Under the pieces are notes generated by a model. The model saw only the letters and a program-made list of their open reading frames with translations. It had not been told where the DNA came from and made no database searches. Source: Sphingobacterium sp. (GTDB lineage Bacteria; Bacteroidota; Bacteroidia; Sphingobacteriales; Sphingobacteriaceae). Taken from it: a stretch of 64,000 nucleotides of DNA. The stretch lies in NCBI GenBank assembly GCA_022712315.1, contig JALAGS010000163.1, positions 1-64,000 on the forward strand, in the 5' to 3' direction. Positions 56,694-64,000 of the stretch are shown here, in pieces. Position numbers and translations under genes: made by a program. Within the stretch, counting starts at the first letter, position 1; each line of letters starts with the position of its first letter.

Positions 56694-57227
56694 TTAGTTC
56701 CCCCAATTGACATTGAGGTTATGTTTTTCTGCATAAGCTTTACCTAAGGTATATACATTGTCAAACACACTATTGATTGAAGGCATATCATTTTTCTCAA
56801 TCTTTTGGAGTAAAGCCTGTTTTTCTTCAGCCGAACCTTTACCGTCGCATAATTTTGCATAAGCCATATACTCATTTTTATAAACGGGCAGAACTTTTTC
56901 AAATAATGCTACAGACTGCTCCTTTAATGCTTTGGCATCTGCATCCGAAACATTCAGCTCCTTAATATCTTTTAAAGCCTTTTCTACAACCTGAATCTTG
57001 ATCTCGACAGATTTCTGGGCTTCATCACCCACTTTCTTACTAGAAGGCATATCCGCAAATTCCACAGTCTCCTGCTCAAGCTGTTTGCCATAGCGTTCAG
57101 GACTAAAATCTGCCAAAAGATTGGTATTTAAGACAACTTTTCCAAAAAAAGTCTCTGGGCTCGTAGATTGACAAGATGTAAAAAATAAGCTCGCCGACAT
57201 GAAAATAATAAATAGTAAGTGCTTCAT
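56694..57227 (-). CDS. Small lipoprotein of unknown function
   Basis: A 177-residue lipoprotein from the ATG at 57227, with signal peptide MKHLLFIIFMSASLFFTSC and lipobox Cys. A longer open frame upstream lacks a signal peptide. The mature part is mostly helical and charged, with KALKDIKELNVSDADAKALK-like turns, and shows no known domain. Its neighbour downstream, 3 bp away, is an STM3941-like membrane protein. Function unknown. Confidence 0.7.
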   Translation of the reverse strand: MKHLLFIIFMSASLFFTSCQSTSPETFFGKVVLNTNLLADFSPERYGKQLEQETVEFADMPSSKKVGDEAQKSVEIKIQVVEKALKDIKELNVSDADAKALKEQSVALFEKVLPVYKNEYMAYAKLCDGKGSAEEKQALLQKIEKNDMPSINSVFDNVYTLGKAYAEKHNLNVNWGN

Positions 57228-57427
57228 ATATAAATTCTGTTTGTTGCCAAAGTAACTAATATTCACGAAATAGGCAAACAGCCCCTCAACGCTTCTTGAG
57301 CCATCACGTCAGGGCAAAACCTGTTTGTTGACAAAAAAAGGACATACCTGTTCTTGGCCTATATTGCACAACCTATTAATTTTTAATATCTTAGCAAATA
57401 CAATACAGCAGATTAAAACCAATCATT

Positions 57428-58246
57428 ATGGGCTATGATATTAGTTACCACCCCATTTCCGAACAGCAAATAGAAACATGGTATTTTGAATTGCTCAGAA
57501 ATCCCGAAAAGATTGAGGCCATTTCCGCAGCTCATCAGCTGGAAGATTTCTATAAGACCAAATACCAGGACACCTTAAATGCAGGTCGTGAAACAGACAA
57601 AAATGATTACTTTGACAAAACCCACGGCTTTTTTATTGCTGTCGTCCAAGGCTTTTTTGAGCAGTACTTCTATGTCCGCGGTGGCGCCTTATCCTTTTCC
57701 AAAAATGAGCTTCTAGCCAACTATTACAAAAGGTGGGAAGACTTTGTTCAGCAGGAGTTTCTAACCAATAACATTGGAAATAAGCTGGTGGAAAACTATT
57801 GTTCAGGTGTCTTTATACCAACAGAAAAAGTGGCTCAATTGATAGATGATTATGAGCAGAACCCAGTAATCAAAGCTGAATTAGATACTTTATTTTCGGA
57901 CAATCGTATTTCAATTTTCCTCCATGCACTGCAGTTTGCTAAAGAACGTGGTCTTGGTCTTCTGGAAGCGACAGAAGTCGTAGAGCCACAACCCTTTGAT
58001 CTCAATGAATCAAAAAGTTACTCAAATCTTTTCAACTGCGACAAAGAAGGCCCTCTCTTATATCGTAAAGCAGCATTACAGCAGATTCAGGCAATAGAAC
58101 AACGCAACGGCCTCCCTGAAAACGAAATTTTAACCAATGTCAAAACTGAAACCATTCATGTCGACCCTCAAAATTTTGGAACGATAGAGACTTCCCAACC
58201 TAGCAAAAAAAGGAGCTTTTGGAATAAGTTATTTGGTAAAGATTAA
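57428..58246 (+). CDS. Hypothetical protein starting MGYDISYHPI
   Basis: A 272-residue predicted cytosolic protein with no signal peptide. It starts MGYDISYHPISEQQIETWYF and is rich in aromatic residues; the last 25 residues are basic (KKRSFWNKLFGKD). I do not recognise a catalytic motif. It lies 91 bp before a DUF6688-like membrane protein in the same direction, and a weak hairpin at 58251-58269 separates them. Function unknown. Confidence 0.6.
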   Translation: MGYDISYHPISEQQIETWYFELLRNPEKIEAISAAHQLEDFYKTKYQDTLNAGRETDKNDYFDKTHGFFIAVVQGFFEQYFYVRGGALSFSKNELLANYYKRWEDFVQQEFLTNNIGNKLVENYCSGVFIPTEKVAQLIDDYEQNPVIKAELDTLFSDNRISIFLHALQFAKERGLGLLEATEVVEPQPFDLNESKSYSNLFNCDKEGPLLYRKAALQQIQAIEQRNGLPENEILTNVKTETIHVDPQNFGTIETSQPSKKRSFWNKLFGKD

Positions 58247-58312
58247 TATCAGCTTTTTTATAAAAAGCTTTGACCGGCCTGAATGTGATTTAAAAAAATG
58301 ATTTTACGATAT

Positions 58313-58320
58313 TAGCTTTA
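58313..58320 (+). promoter_or_regulatory. Possible -7 box of the DUF6688-like gene
   Basis: TAGCTTTA is one mismatch from TAnnTTTG, 17 bp before the ATG at 58338. It suggests the membrane protein can be transcribed separately from the upstream gene. Unconfirmed. Confidence 0.3.
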
Positions 58321-58337
58321 TAGCGACTTATACCATT

Positions 58338-59426
58338 ATGATTATCATCCTTCTTCTTATTATTCTCGCTCTTGTCGGATTTGTATATCTACTTCGATCT
58401 ATCGTCAAAAAACAGCATAAGGAAATATCATTTGTTGAATATGCCGTCATCGTCACTTATCTCATTTCATTAATGGTTACCGGAGTTGGTCTTTTATTTC
58501 ATTCGAGCCAATTTAACCAAGCTGTAGACCCCGTGGATGGAGACTGCTATATCCCTTTCGGCGGAAAACATCTATTATCCCTGCTGGTTTATTTCATCGC
58601 TTTTAATAGCTCAGCAGCTGCAATCTGGATAAGAGGGCGAAAAATCCCCCCCATTCCGCTTGTTCTGATGCTGATCCTGTTAATAATTGGCAGTATTATC
58701 AGTGTCATTGTGCTCATTCAGGTCAGCCACCACGATACCTCCACCTTGGATATGTATGTCGGCAATGAAGGCTCTTTGTACTTTATTTTTACACCAATAT
58801 GCTGCCTCATTATCGGGATCGGATTAATCCGTAAAATCATCCTGGAAGAAAAGGGCTACGCCTTGGGTAGAACTTATTCCAGCACTGCCCTTAATAAAAT
58901 TAATAGTCTGCTCGCTTCAAAGGTCGATCTTCCCATCTGGGCATTCCTATTTTTCATCCCGATCTTTTTACTGTGTACAATTATCCTTATTTTGTTTGGA
59001 CAAGATCATGATTCATTGGTAAAAGTATTCACCGAAACAACGACCTGGGCATTTTCACAAAAAATGCACCCTCCCATTCTTGATCATCAGGGACATTATC
59101 TCTGTACTGTTGCGGCAAAAGGAAATCCAGCCCTTGTAAAGCCCTTGCGGCTAGGAAAAAGACATGGCCATACCATCATTGTCAATAGGCAGCTTCAAAT
59201 TGCCAACGCTTTTGAAGAAATTTTGAGCGATTTATCCCCAGCAGCACATCGCTTTGTAAGGTATTGCTACGATAAATACGGTTACAATATCTCTGTGAAA
59301 ATCAATTCCGTCAAGGCATCAAATAGGATCTACATCGTGATGAAACCGCTCGAATATGTATTTCTTTTTTTTCTGTATATGTTCTATGTAGAACCCGAAA
59401 AGAAAATCGCTAAACAATACAGCTAG
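58338..59426 (+). CDS. DUF6688-like membrane protein
   Basis: A 362-residue protein with about six TM helices (first: IIILLLIILALVGFVYLL; a late one: AFLFFIPIFLLCTIILILFG) and a cytoplasmic domain with HYLCTVAAKGNPALVKPLRL and RHGHTIIVNRQLQIANAFEE. These segments recall the DUF6688 family of unknown function. It follows the hypothetical gene at 57428. No partner explains its role. Confidence 0.65.
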   Translation: MIIILLLIILALVGFVYLLRSIVKKQHKEISFVEYAVIVTYLISLMVTGVGLLFHSSQFNQAVDPVDGDCYIPFGGKHLLSLLVYFIAFNSSAAAIWIRGRKIPPIPLVLMLILLIIGSIISVIVLIQVSHHDTSTLDMYVGNEGSLYFIFTPICCLIIGIGLIRKIILEEKGYALGRTYSSTALNKINSLLASKVDLPIWAFLFFIPIFLLCTIILILFGQDHDSLVKVFTETTTWAFSQKMHPPILDHQGHYLCTVAAKGNPALVKPLRLGKRHGHTIIVNRQLQIANAFEEILSDLSPAAHRFVRYCYDKYGYNISVKINSVKASNRIYIVMKPLEYVFLFFLYMFYVEPEKKIAKQYS

Positions 59427-59530
59427 ACTTTTCTAAACAATTCCAACTGATTTATTGAATTTCAGCTGAATTATTAACTGAATAACCAGCTTTGGTCATT
59501 CATTCCTGAAAACTATAACAATCTAATAGT

Positions 59531-60091
59531 ATGTATCAAACAACTAATTTTATCGTCCTGACAGGAGGACCTGGCGTCGGTAAGACAACATTATTAACGG
59601 CACTGCAAAGGCGGGGATTCAATACCGTGCCAGAAGATGCCCGACAGATCATCAAAGAACAATTGGAGACTGCCGGTGACGGACTACCCTGGAAAAATAA
59701 ACTTCATTACGCAGAGCTCATGTTAACGGCTTCTTGCGTTAGCTACGAGCGACAGCTAAGCAAAAATATAGATCAGTATATATTTTTTGATCGCGGTATT
59801 CCAGACACATTGGCCTATATCAACATGGAGAGGCTTATGATCGAAGAGCCGCTGCTTCAAGAAGCTAAGAAGTGGCGTTATCACAAAAAAGTATTTATCT
59901 TACCCCCATGGGCCGACATCTATGAAAATGACAACGAACGGAAGCAAACGTGGCAGGAGGCCGAAGATACCTTTAAAGTGATGAAGGATACCTACGAGAA
60001 ACTGGGTTATGATACCATTGAGGTCCCAAAAACCACAGTAGCAGAGCGCGTACTGTTTATCCTTAAAACATTGGAACTGAAAAACTATTGA
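59531..60091 (+). CDS. AAA-domain ATPase (AAA_28 type)
   Basis: A 186-residue P-loop NTPase. Walker A is TGGPGVGKTTLL, near residue 15, and an IFFDRGIPDTLAYI segment is the likely Walker B/base-binding region. It resembles small AAA_28 kinases or NTPases. The 3' end overlaps the convergent TMEM175-like gene by 7 bp. Substrate unknown. Confidence 0.82.
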   Translation: MYQTTNFIVLTGGPGVGKTTLLTALQRRGFNTVPEDARQIIKEQLETAGDGLPWKNKLHYAELMLTASCVSYERQLSKNIDQYIFFDRGIPDTLAYINMERLMIEEPLLQEAKKWRYHKKVFILPPWADIYENDNERKQTWQEAEDTFKVMKDTYEKLGYDTIEVPKTTVAERVLFILKTLELKNY

Positions 60092-60663
60092 TTCCGCAGT
60101 TCCTTCTCAATACGACGGTCGGGTATAAGCCACATAATAGCCACTGTTCCGTAGAGCAGTAAACTGATATATGGATTGACAAAAGCCAATCCTATACCCA
60201 AAAAATACAATGCAGCAGAAATATACTCTTTGGTTTTCGATTTGACAGCCTTTTTTAAAGCAGAATCTTCACCTTCTATAAGAATCACAAAATGTTCAAC
60301 AATGGTATATGACAAAGCACACATAATCAGCACAACGCCATATGCAATGATCGGATCTCTTTCAAAATGAGATTCACCTATCCAATTCGTGGTAACTGGC
60401 ATCAAGGAAAGCCAAAATAATAGATTTAAATTGCTCCAAAGAACCTTACCATTCACTTTCTGTACGATCTGGAATAGATGATGATGATTATTCCAATAAA
60501 GTCCTACATAAACAAAACTAACGATATAAGAGATAATTTTGGGATATAATGGTTTGAGGCTCGCAAACGTAAAGCCCTCGGGTACCTTTAGTTCAAGTAC
60601 CATAATGGTAATAATGATGGCCAGTACACCATCACTGAATGCTTCTATTCTGCCCTTAGTCAT
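60085..60663 (-). CDS. TMEM175-family potassium channel-like protein
   Basis: A 192-residue membrane protein with an FSD motif in IEAFSDGVLAIIITIMVLEL, the filter-region signature of the bacterial TMEM175/DUF1211 family. Six TM helices are expected. Such proteins form K+ channels. It is 8 bp overlapped by the end of the upstream beta-barrel gene, so they are translated together. Confidence 0.85.
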   Translation of the reverse strand: MTKGRIEAFSDGVLAIIITIMVLELKVPEGFTFASLKPLYPKIISYIVSFVYVGLYWNNHHHLFQIVQKVNGKVLWSNLNLLFWLSLMPVTTNWIGESHFERDPIIAYGVVLIMCALSYTIVEHFVILIEGEDSALKKAVKSKTKEYISAALYFLGIGLAFVNPYISLLLYGTVAIMWLIPDRRIEKELRNQ

Positions 60664-61375
60664 TTCTAAATATCGGAGTTAAAAGCTGATACTGTAACCC
60701 CAAGCGGAACACATTTAACCGTGCAGCACCGGGATCAGCTCCAAGCAGCCCATTATTATAATCCTTCAATCCCCATGAATAACCCGCAAACACTGTATAG
60801 CGTTCGTAGTTCACATTAAACTGCAAACGTGGACGCAGATCCAGATCAATGACCTTACCTCTATCACGGTCGAAACTTGTTTTATTGCCTTGTTTATCTT
60901 CAATACTACCGTTCTCTTTGATGCTCAATGTTTTGGCAACATCCATACCCAACTGGATATCCATTGTCATAGGTTCAAAAAAGACACGATAACCAACAAA
61001 AGGATTAAAATTGATAAACTGCTGGTTGAGCTTGGTTTGCCCCCGGCTTCCGTTCATAAATTCATTCCCCTCCAGATCGATTTTTGTCTGCAATCTTTCA
61101 TATGCACCTTCCAACCCCAGTATCAGGTTGTTGGCAAAAACATAACGATAGTTTACAGCACCACCAATGTTGATTCCATATTTTTTTCCATAGGGATTAT
61201 TGGTATAATAGTCCTGCTGTGTTGATCCATTCAACGTGCTTTTGGCTTCGCTTCCCGATCCAGTAAAGTTAGACACACCAGAAGTAACGCCCAAGCGAAG
61301 CTCGTGGGATTGTGAGAAAGCCATAAAATGGGTGACACCAGCTAAAAATCCGACAAGTAATAATCTCTTCATCAT
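60656..61375 (-). CDS. Predicted outer-membrane beta-barrel protein
   Basis: A 239-residue protein with a signal peptide (MMKRLLLVGFLAGVTHFMAF, cut near SQS) and alternating aromatic/hydrophobic strands (YRYVFANNLILGLEGAYERL, LRPRLQFNVNYERYTVFAGY). It ends with LGLQYQLLTP, a typical C-terminal barrel strand. Small eight-stranded barrels of this size usually lack a known function. It overlaps the TMEM175-like gene by 8 bp. Confidence 0.72.
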   Translation of the reverse strand: MMKRLLLVGFLAGVTHFMAFSQSHELRLGVTSGVSNFTGSGSEAKSTLNGSTQQDYYTNNPYGKKYGINIGGAVNYRYVFANNLILGLEGAYERLQTKIDLEGNEFMNGSRGQTKLNQQFINFNPFVGYRVFFEPMTMDIQLGMDVAKTLSIKENGSIEDKQGNKTSFDRDRGKVIDLDLRPRLQFNVNYERYTVFAGYSWGLKDYNNGLLGADPGAARLNVFRLGLQYQLLTPIFRND

Positions 61376-61563
61376 AAACGAAATATTAAAATAAAATCCC
61401 TTAAAAAATTGTGCGTATTCGATTGCTAAAAGTAAGAAAATTTATGCGATTGAAATCAATCATTACTTATTATTTCTGTGGCAACATTTTTCATCTCTTC
61501 ACAAAAATTCACTTGATCTACTGGCTTAATAAACAAGTCCCATCGGTCAAAATTGTTATATTT

Positions 61564-61608
61564 ATTGAACTACATCAATGAAAATGAACCAATTCAAACT
61601 TATTTTTG
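61564..61608 (+). promoter_or_regulatory. OsmC promoter with CRP/FNR-like box
   Basis: ATTGAACTACATCAAT (61564-61579) matches the FNR-style layout TTGA-N6-TCAA. TATTTTTG (61601-61608), an exact -7 match, begins 22 bp after its end, so the box would be centred near -41. The pirin promoter has the same spacing. Confidence 0.6.
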
Positions 61609-61636
61609 TTGTATTACAAATATAAAAATAATCCAC

Positions 61637-62059
61637 ATGAAGTATATATTGGAAAATCCAGTCGTTGGTCATATCGCTGAGCAGAAATATAAGACCACTA
61701 TCCAATGGAGAAATGGAGAATTTATTACGGATGAACCGGAAAAGCTCGGCGGCAAAGATCTTGGACCTGATCCTTATACACTTTTAATCTCATCGCTTGT
61801 ATCTTGCACGTTAGCTACATTACGCATGTACATCGATAAAAAAGGACTTGATATCCAAGAAATTTCAGTTAGCTCCAATATGTATCTCAAAATTGAAAAA
61901 GGACAGGTTGTCACCTATTTTGACCGCGAAATATCTTTTGAACAAGATGTAGATGAGGATACACGGGAACGCCTCCAGCAAATTGCCGAAGAATGCCCCA
62001 TTTCAAAAATCTTAAAGGGCAATGCGGTCGTCAATACGGTTGTCAGCACCAATCCTTAA
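61637..62059 (+). CDS. OsmC-family peroxiredoxin-like protein
   Basis: A 140-residue protein of the OsmC/Ohr fold. The two redox Cys lie in LVSCTLATLRMY and EECPISKILKG, the peroxidatic and resolving pair. It reduces organic hydroperoxides in the cytoplasm. The ATG at 61637 is chosen because the longer upstream frame reads through the promoter. A short gene of unknown role follows 50 bp later. Confidence 0.9.
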   Translation: MKYILENPVVGHIAEQKYKTTIQWRNGEFITDEPEKLGGKDLGPDPYTLLISSLVSCTLATLRMYIDKKGLDIQEISVSSNMYLKIEKGQVVTYFDREISFEQDVDEDTRERLQQIAEECPISKILKGNAVVNTVVSTNP

Positions 62060-62109
62060 GACAGAAACAAGATAAATACCTGGGATTATTAAAAAAATAT
62101 AGACTCATT

Positions 62110-62424
62110 ATGAGAACTTTAACTTTCATCATATTTGGTAAGAATGAAGAGATTCTTCTGACGCTTAAGAGAATCATTGAACTTACTCCTACGTGGAACG
62201 CGATTATACAACAGGATCTTAATGCTTGTAAAAAGCAGTTGTTAGACGAACCAGTAGATGTATTATTATTGAGTTCGGGCCTCTCGATAGAAGACGAGCG
62301 TGAGATAACAGATCATCTATCACGTCTCACTTATCCCATTGGCCTCATCAAACATTATGGAGGCGGAAGCGGTCTATTAAAAAATGAAGTGTATAGTCTG
62401 TTTCCAGAATTGCTACCTGTTTAA
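62110..62424 (+). CDS. Small receiver-like protein of unknown function
   Basis: A 104-residue protein starting at the ATG at 62110. It has beta-alpha alternation (TLTFIIFGKNEE, VDVLLLSSGLSIEDE, PIGLIKHYGGGSGLL) reminiscent of a receiver fold but without the phospho-Asp cluster. It sits between OsmC and the pirin gene and may be co-transcribed with OsmC. Function unknown. Confidence 0.65.
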   Translation: MRTLTFIIFGKNEEILLTLKRIIELTPTWNAIIQQDLNACKKQLLDEPVDVLLLSSGLSIEDEREITDHLSRLTYPIGLIKHYGGGSGLLKNEVYSLFPELLPV

Positions 62425-62483
62425 TTAAATTCCTAACGCCGAAAATAGCCCGATTTATAACAGTTATTGAAAACCCTGTCTTT

Positions 62484-62528
62484 ATTGAACTAGTTCAATG
62501 AAAATCGGTTGCTAAAAGGCTAATTTCG
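62484..62528 (+). promoter_or_regulatory. Pirin promoter with palindromic CRP/FNR-like box
   Basis: ATTGAACTAGTTCAAT (62484-62499) is a perfect 16-bp palindrome of the form TTGA-N6-TCAA. TAATTTCG (62521-62528), two mismatches or fewer from TAnnTTTG, starts 22 bp later, exactly as at the OsmC promoter. Confidence 0.58.
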
Positions 62529-62547
62529 ATTAATAAATAAGAAGATC

Positions 62548-63426
62548 ATGAACAGACAGAACTTTATAAAAAAAGGCCTTTTAGGCTCCGGAATATTTGC
62601 ATCAACAGTTTCTTCAGCTGGTATTTTAAAGAATGATATTGACGAAATAGAACCCCTTGAGCCCTTGGATACCGAAAATATAAACTTTAATTCAGACAAA
62701 TTGGAAAATCATAGTGTACTCCATAAAGCATCTACTCGTGGTCATGCAGACCATGGCTGGTTAGTAAGCAATCATACGTTTAGTTTTGCCAATTATCACA
62801 ATCCCGAACGCATGCATTTTGGTGTACTACGTGTACTCAACGATGACACAGTAGCTGAAGGAAGAGGTTTTGGCAGACATCCCCACGATAATATGGAAAT
62901 CATCAGTATTCCGTTGGAGGGTGATTTAGAGCACGAAGATAGCATGGGGAATAAAGCGATTATCCGGAAAGGAGATATTCAGGTCATGAGTGCCGGAACG
63001 GGTATCATACACAGTGAATACAACAAGAATACCGATCAGGCAGTCAAATTTCTTCAGATTTGGGTATACCCAAATCAACGCAATGTGAGCCCGCGATATG
63101 ATCAGATTACCCCTGATATAGCACAAAGACAGAATAAATTTCAACAAATTCTTTCTCCAAATCCGGACGATGAGGGGGTATGGATTCACCAGGATGCTTG
63201 GTTTTCAATGGGCCATTTTGACAAGGACATTGAAACAACATACCAAATCAAACAGAGCGGCAATGGTGTCTATATTTTTGTGATAAAAGGTAGCGTGACT
63301 GTCGAAGGACAAGCGTTAGAAACCAGAGATGGATTTGGAATTTGGGATGTTTCAGAAATCAATCTGAAATCAACTTCCGCAGACACCGAAATCTTGCTGA
63401 TGGATCTCAGCATGACATTGGATTAG
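62548..63426 (+). CDS. Pirin-family bicupin protein with an N-terminal leader
   Basis: A 292-residue pirin. The metal ligands His, His, His, Glu lie in GFGRHPHDNMEI and GTGIIHSEYN, and the C-terminal cupin is intact. Unlike most pirins it begins MNRQNFIKKGLLGSGIFAS, a Tat-like leader without the twin Arg, so it may be exported or simply have a membrane-near tail. Its role could be quercetin-like dioxygenase or redox regulation. It is the last gene of the OsmC-pirin group. Confidence 0.88.
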   Translation: MNRQNFIKKGLLGSGIFASTVSSAGILKNDIDEIEPLEPLDTENINFNSDKLENHSVLHKASTRGHADHGWLVSNHTFSFANYHNPERMHFGVLRVLNDDTVAEGRGFGRHPHDNMEIISIPLEGDLEHEDSMGNKAIIRKGDIQVMSAGTGIIHSEYNKNTDQAVKFLQIWVYPNQRNVSPRYDQITPDIAQRQNKFQQILSPNPDDEGVWIHQDAWFSMGHFDKDIETTYQIKQSGNGVYIFVIKGSVTVEGQALETRDGFGIWDVSEINLKSTSADTEILLMDLSMTLD

Positions 63427-63447
63427 CAAACATTGCTATTCGCATAA

Positions 63448-63499
63448 GTTATTTAACAGAAACGGGGAGCTTTATAGGCTCCCCGTTCTGTTAAATAAC
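63448..63499. terminator. Bidirectional terminator between pirin and dockerin gene
   Basis: A 22-bp inverted repeat with one bulged A (left arm 63448-63470, right arm 63478-63499) has a 7-nt loop. The GC core GGGGAGC/GCTCCCC sits inside AT arms. It lies between convergent genes and can stop both. Confidence 0.85.
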
Positions 63500-63503
63500 G
63501 ATT

Positions 63504-64000
63504 CTAAAACGTGACAGAATTCAGCTTTTTGTCCACTAAAATACCATCTATAGCTTTCAAATTTAAGCTGGTATTGCGTTTCGCTTTCATTTTAATCTTA
63601 AATAAAACTTCCGAGCCATTCAAGGTTTCCTTGTTACCTAAATTCACAAAGGTTGGATACAGCGCCTTACTTCCATTGGTATGAAGACGGTCGTTGCTGT
63701 AATTGTTCATTTCTTTTAGATGTACAGGTTCGATACCCACATATTCAAAATCCCCTTGATTGTAAGGGAGCGCAAAACTCAGTGCATTGACATCTTTGAG
63801 GTTTTCGCCGCTCACAATGATCTCTACGGTTTCTCCCGATTTCAAGATTGTTTTTGAGGGAACCACTTTTAACTTACCGGCTACTTTTTCCTCTTTTGCT
63901 GGTTTTGCACTACCTTCGATAACGACAGCAACATTGGAAATATCATAAGCATCAATCAAATTATTCTTATTGACATCACCATTGCTGACATAACCTTCAA
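63504..64000 (-). CDS. C-terminal part of a dockerin/cohesin-like secreted protein (partial)
   Basis: The open frame runs off the right edge, so the 5' part is missing. The visible 165 residues hold a dockerin type I-like loop (NGDVNKNNLIDAYDISNVA, with alternating Asp/Asn calcium ligands) and then a cohesin-like beta sandwich starting VAGKLKVVPSKTILKSGE. In Bacteroidota this tail is found on large secreted glycoside hydrolases. The catalytic part lies outside the window, so the enzyme is unknown. Confidence 0.8.
   Translation of the reverse strand, partial: EGYVSNGDVNKNNLIDAYDISNVAVVIEGSAKPAKEEKVAGKLKVVPSKTILKSGETVEIIVSGENLKDVNALSFALPYNQGDFEYVGIEPVHLKEMNNYSNDRLHTNGSKALYPTFVNLGNKETLNGSEVLFKIKMKAKRNTSLNLKAIDGILVDKKLNSVTF

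Noticed and set aside
1..64000. CRISPR arrays, insertion sequences and phage genes
   Set aside because: None seen: no regularly spaced repeats, transposase motifs or structural phage proteins.

Overview
The window reads as chromosomal DNA from a Bacteroidota bacterium, most probably Sphingobacteriaceae and close to Sphingobacterium. The evidence is SusC/SusD pairs, a hybrid two-component regulator, -7 boxes of the TAnnTTTG type, few Shine-Dalgarno sequences, AT-rich spacers and many lipoprotein and TonB-receptor genes. The genus is inferred from gene content and was not tested by a search. No phage, insertion sequence or CRISPR array was seen.

Layout. (1) 0.25-9.3 kb: a nearly complete oxidative (non-phosphorylating) L-fucose pathway. 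It has a permease, mutarotase, GH29 fucosidase, dehydrogenase, lactonase, UxaA-type dehydratase, second dehydrogenase and FAH-type hydrolase, with a divergent AraC regulator. (2) 9.3-13.1 kb: a TonB-dependent receptor translationally coupled to a quinone oxidoreductase. (3) 13.2-17.2 kb: a housekeeping block with ferritin, a small Cys-containing protein, hibernation factor HPF, a Xer recombinase, ribosomal protein bS21, a HAD hydrolase and a CAT-anticodon tRNA. (4) 17.2-41.1 kb: one co-oriented pectin-utilisation locus with two CE8 pectin esterases, PL1, GH28, GH43, GH95, two carbohydrate-esterase-like hydrolases (one frameshifted), SusC, SusD, a surface beta-helix lipoprotein and a hybrid two-component sensor. 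A SusD remnant lies inside it and suggests a second susCD pair was lost. (5) 41.3-45.8 kb: an ABC transporter whose permease is fused to an M1-type peptidase domain. (6) 45.9-48.5 kb: VOC, SRPBCC and DoxX-like genes opposite a GlxA-type AraC regulator. (7) 48.5-53.8 kb: a DUF885 peptidase and an mgtC-mgtA magnesium operon with a possible RNA switch in its leader. (8) 54-56.1 kb: a carboxymuconolactone decarboxylase-like protein, a DGPF/YCII protein and an ECF42-type sigma factor. (9) 56.2-61.4 kb: poorly characterised membrane, lipoprotein, ATPase and beta-barrel genes. (10) 61.6-63.4 kb: OsmC and pirin genes sharing a CRP/FNR-like box. (11) The right edge: the 3' part of a dockerin/cohesin-like protein.

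How it works together. Regions 1 and 4 fit plant cell-wall scavenging. Surface enzymes would de-esterify and cut homogalacturonan, SusCD would import oligomers, and the HTCS would sense them. A pair of direct repeats 21 bp apart in front of the first PUL gene is a good candidate HTCS site. L-fucose released by GH29 or GH95 enzymes would be oxidised by the first cluster, with pyruvate and lactate as expected products.

The points most worth following up are the mgtC leader with two mutually exclusive hairpins, the matching OsmC and pirin promoters, the HTCS direct repeats, the YxxxN active site of the putative fucose dehydrogenase, the susCD deletion scar, and the ABC permease-peptidase fusion that lacks a recognisable GxMEN motif.
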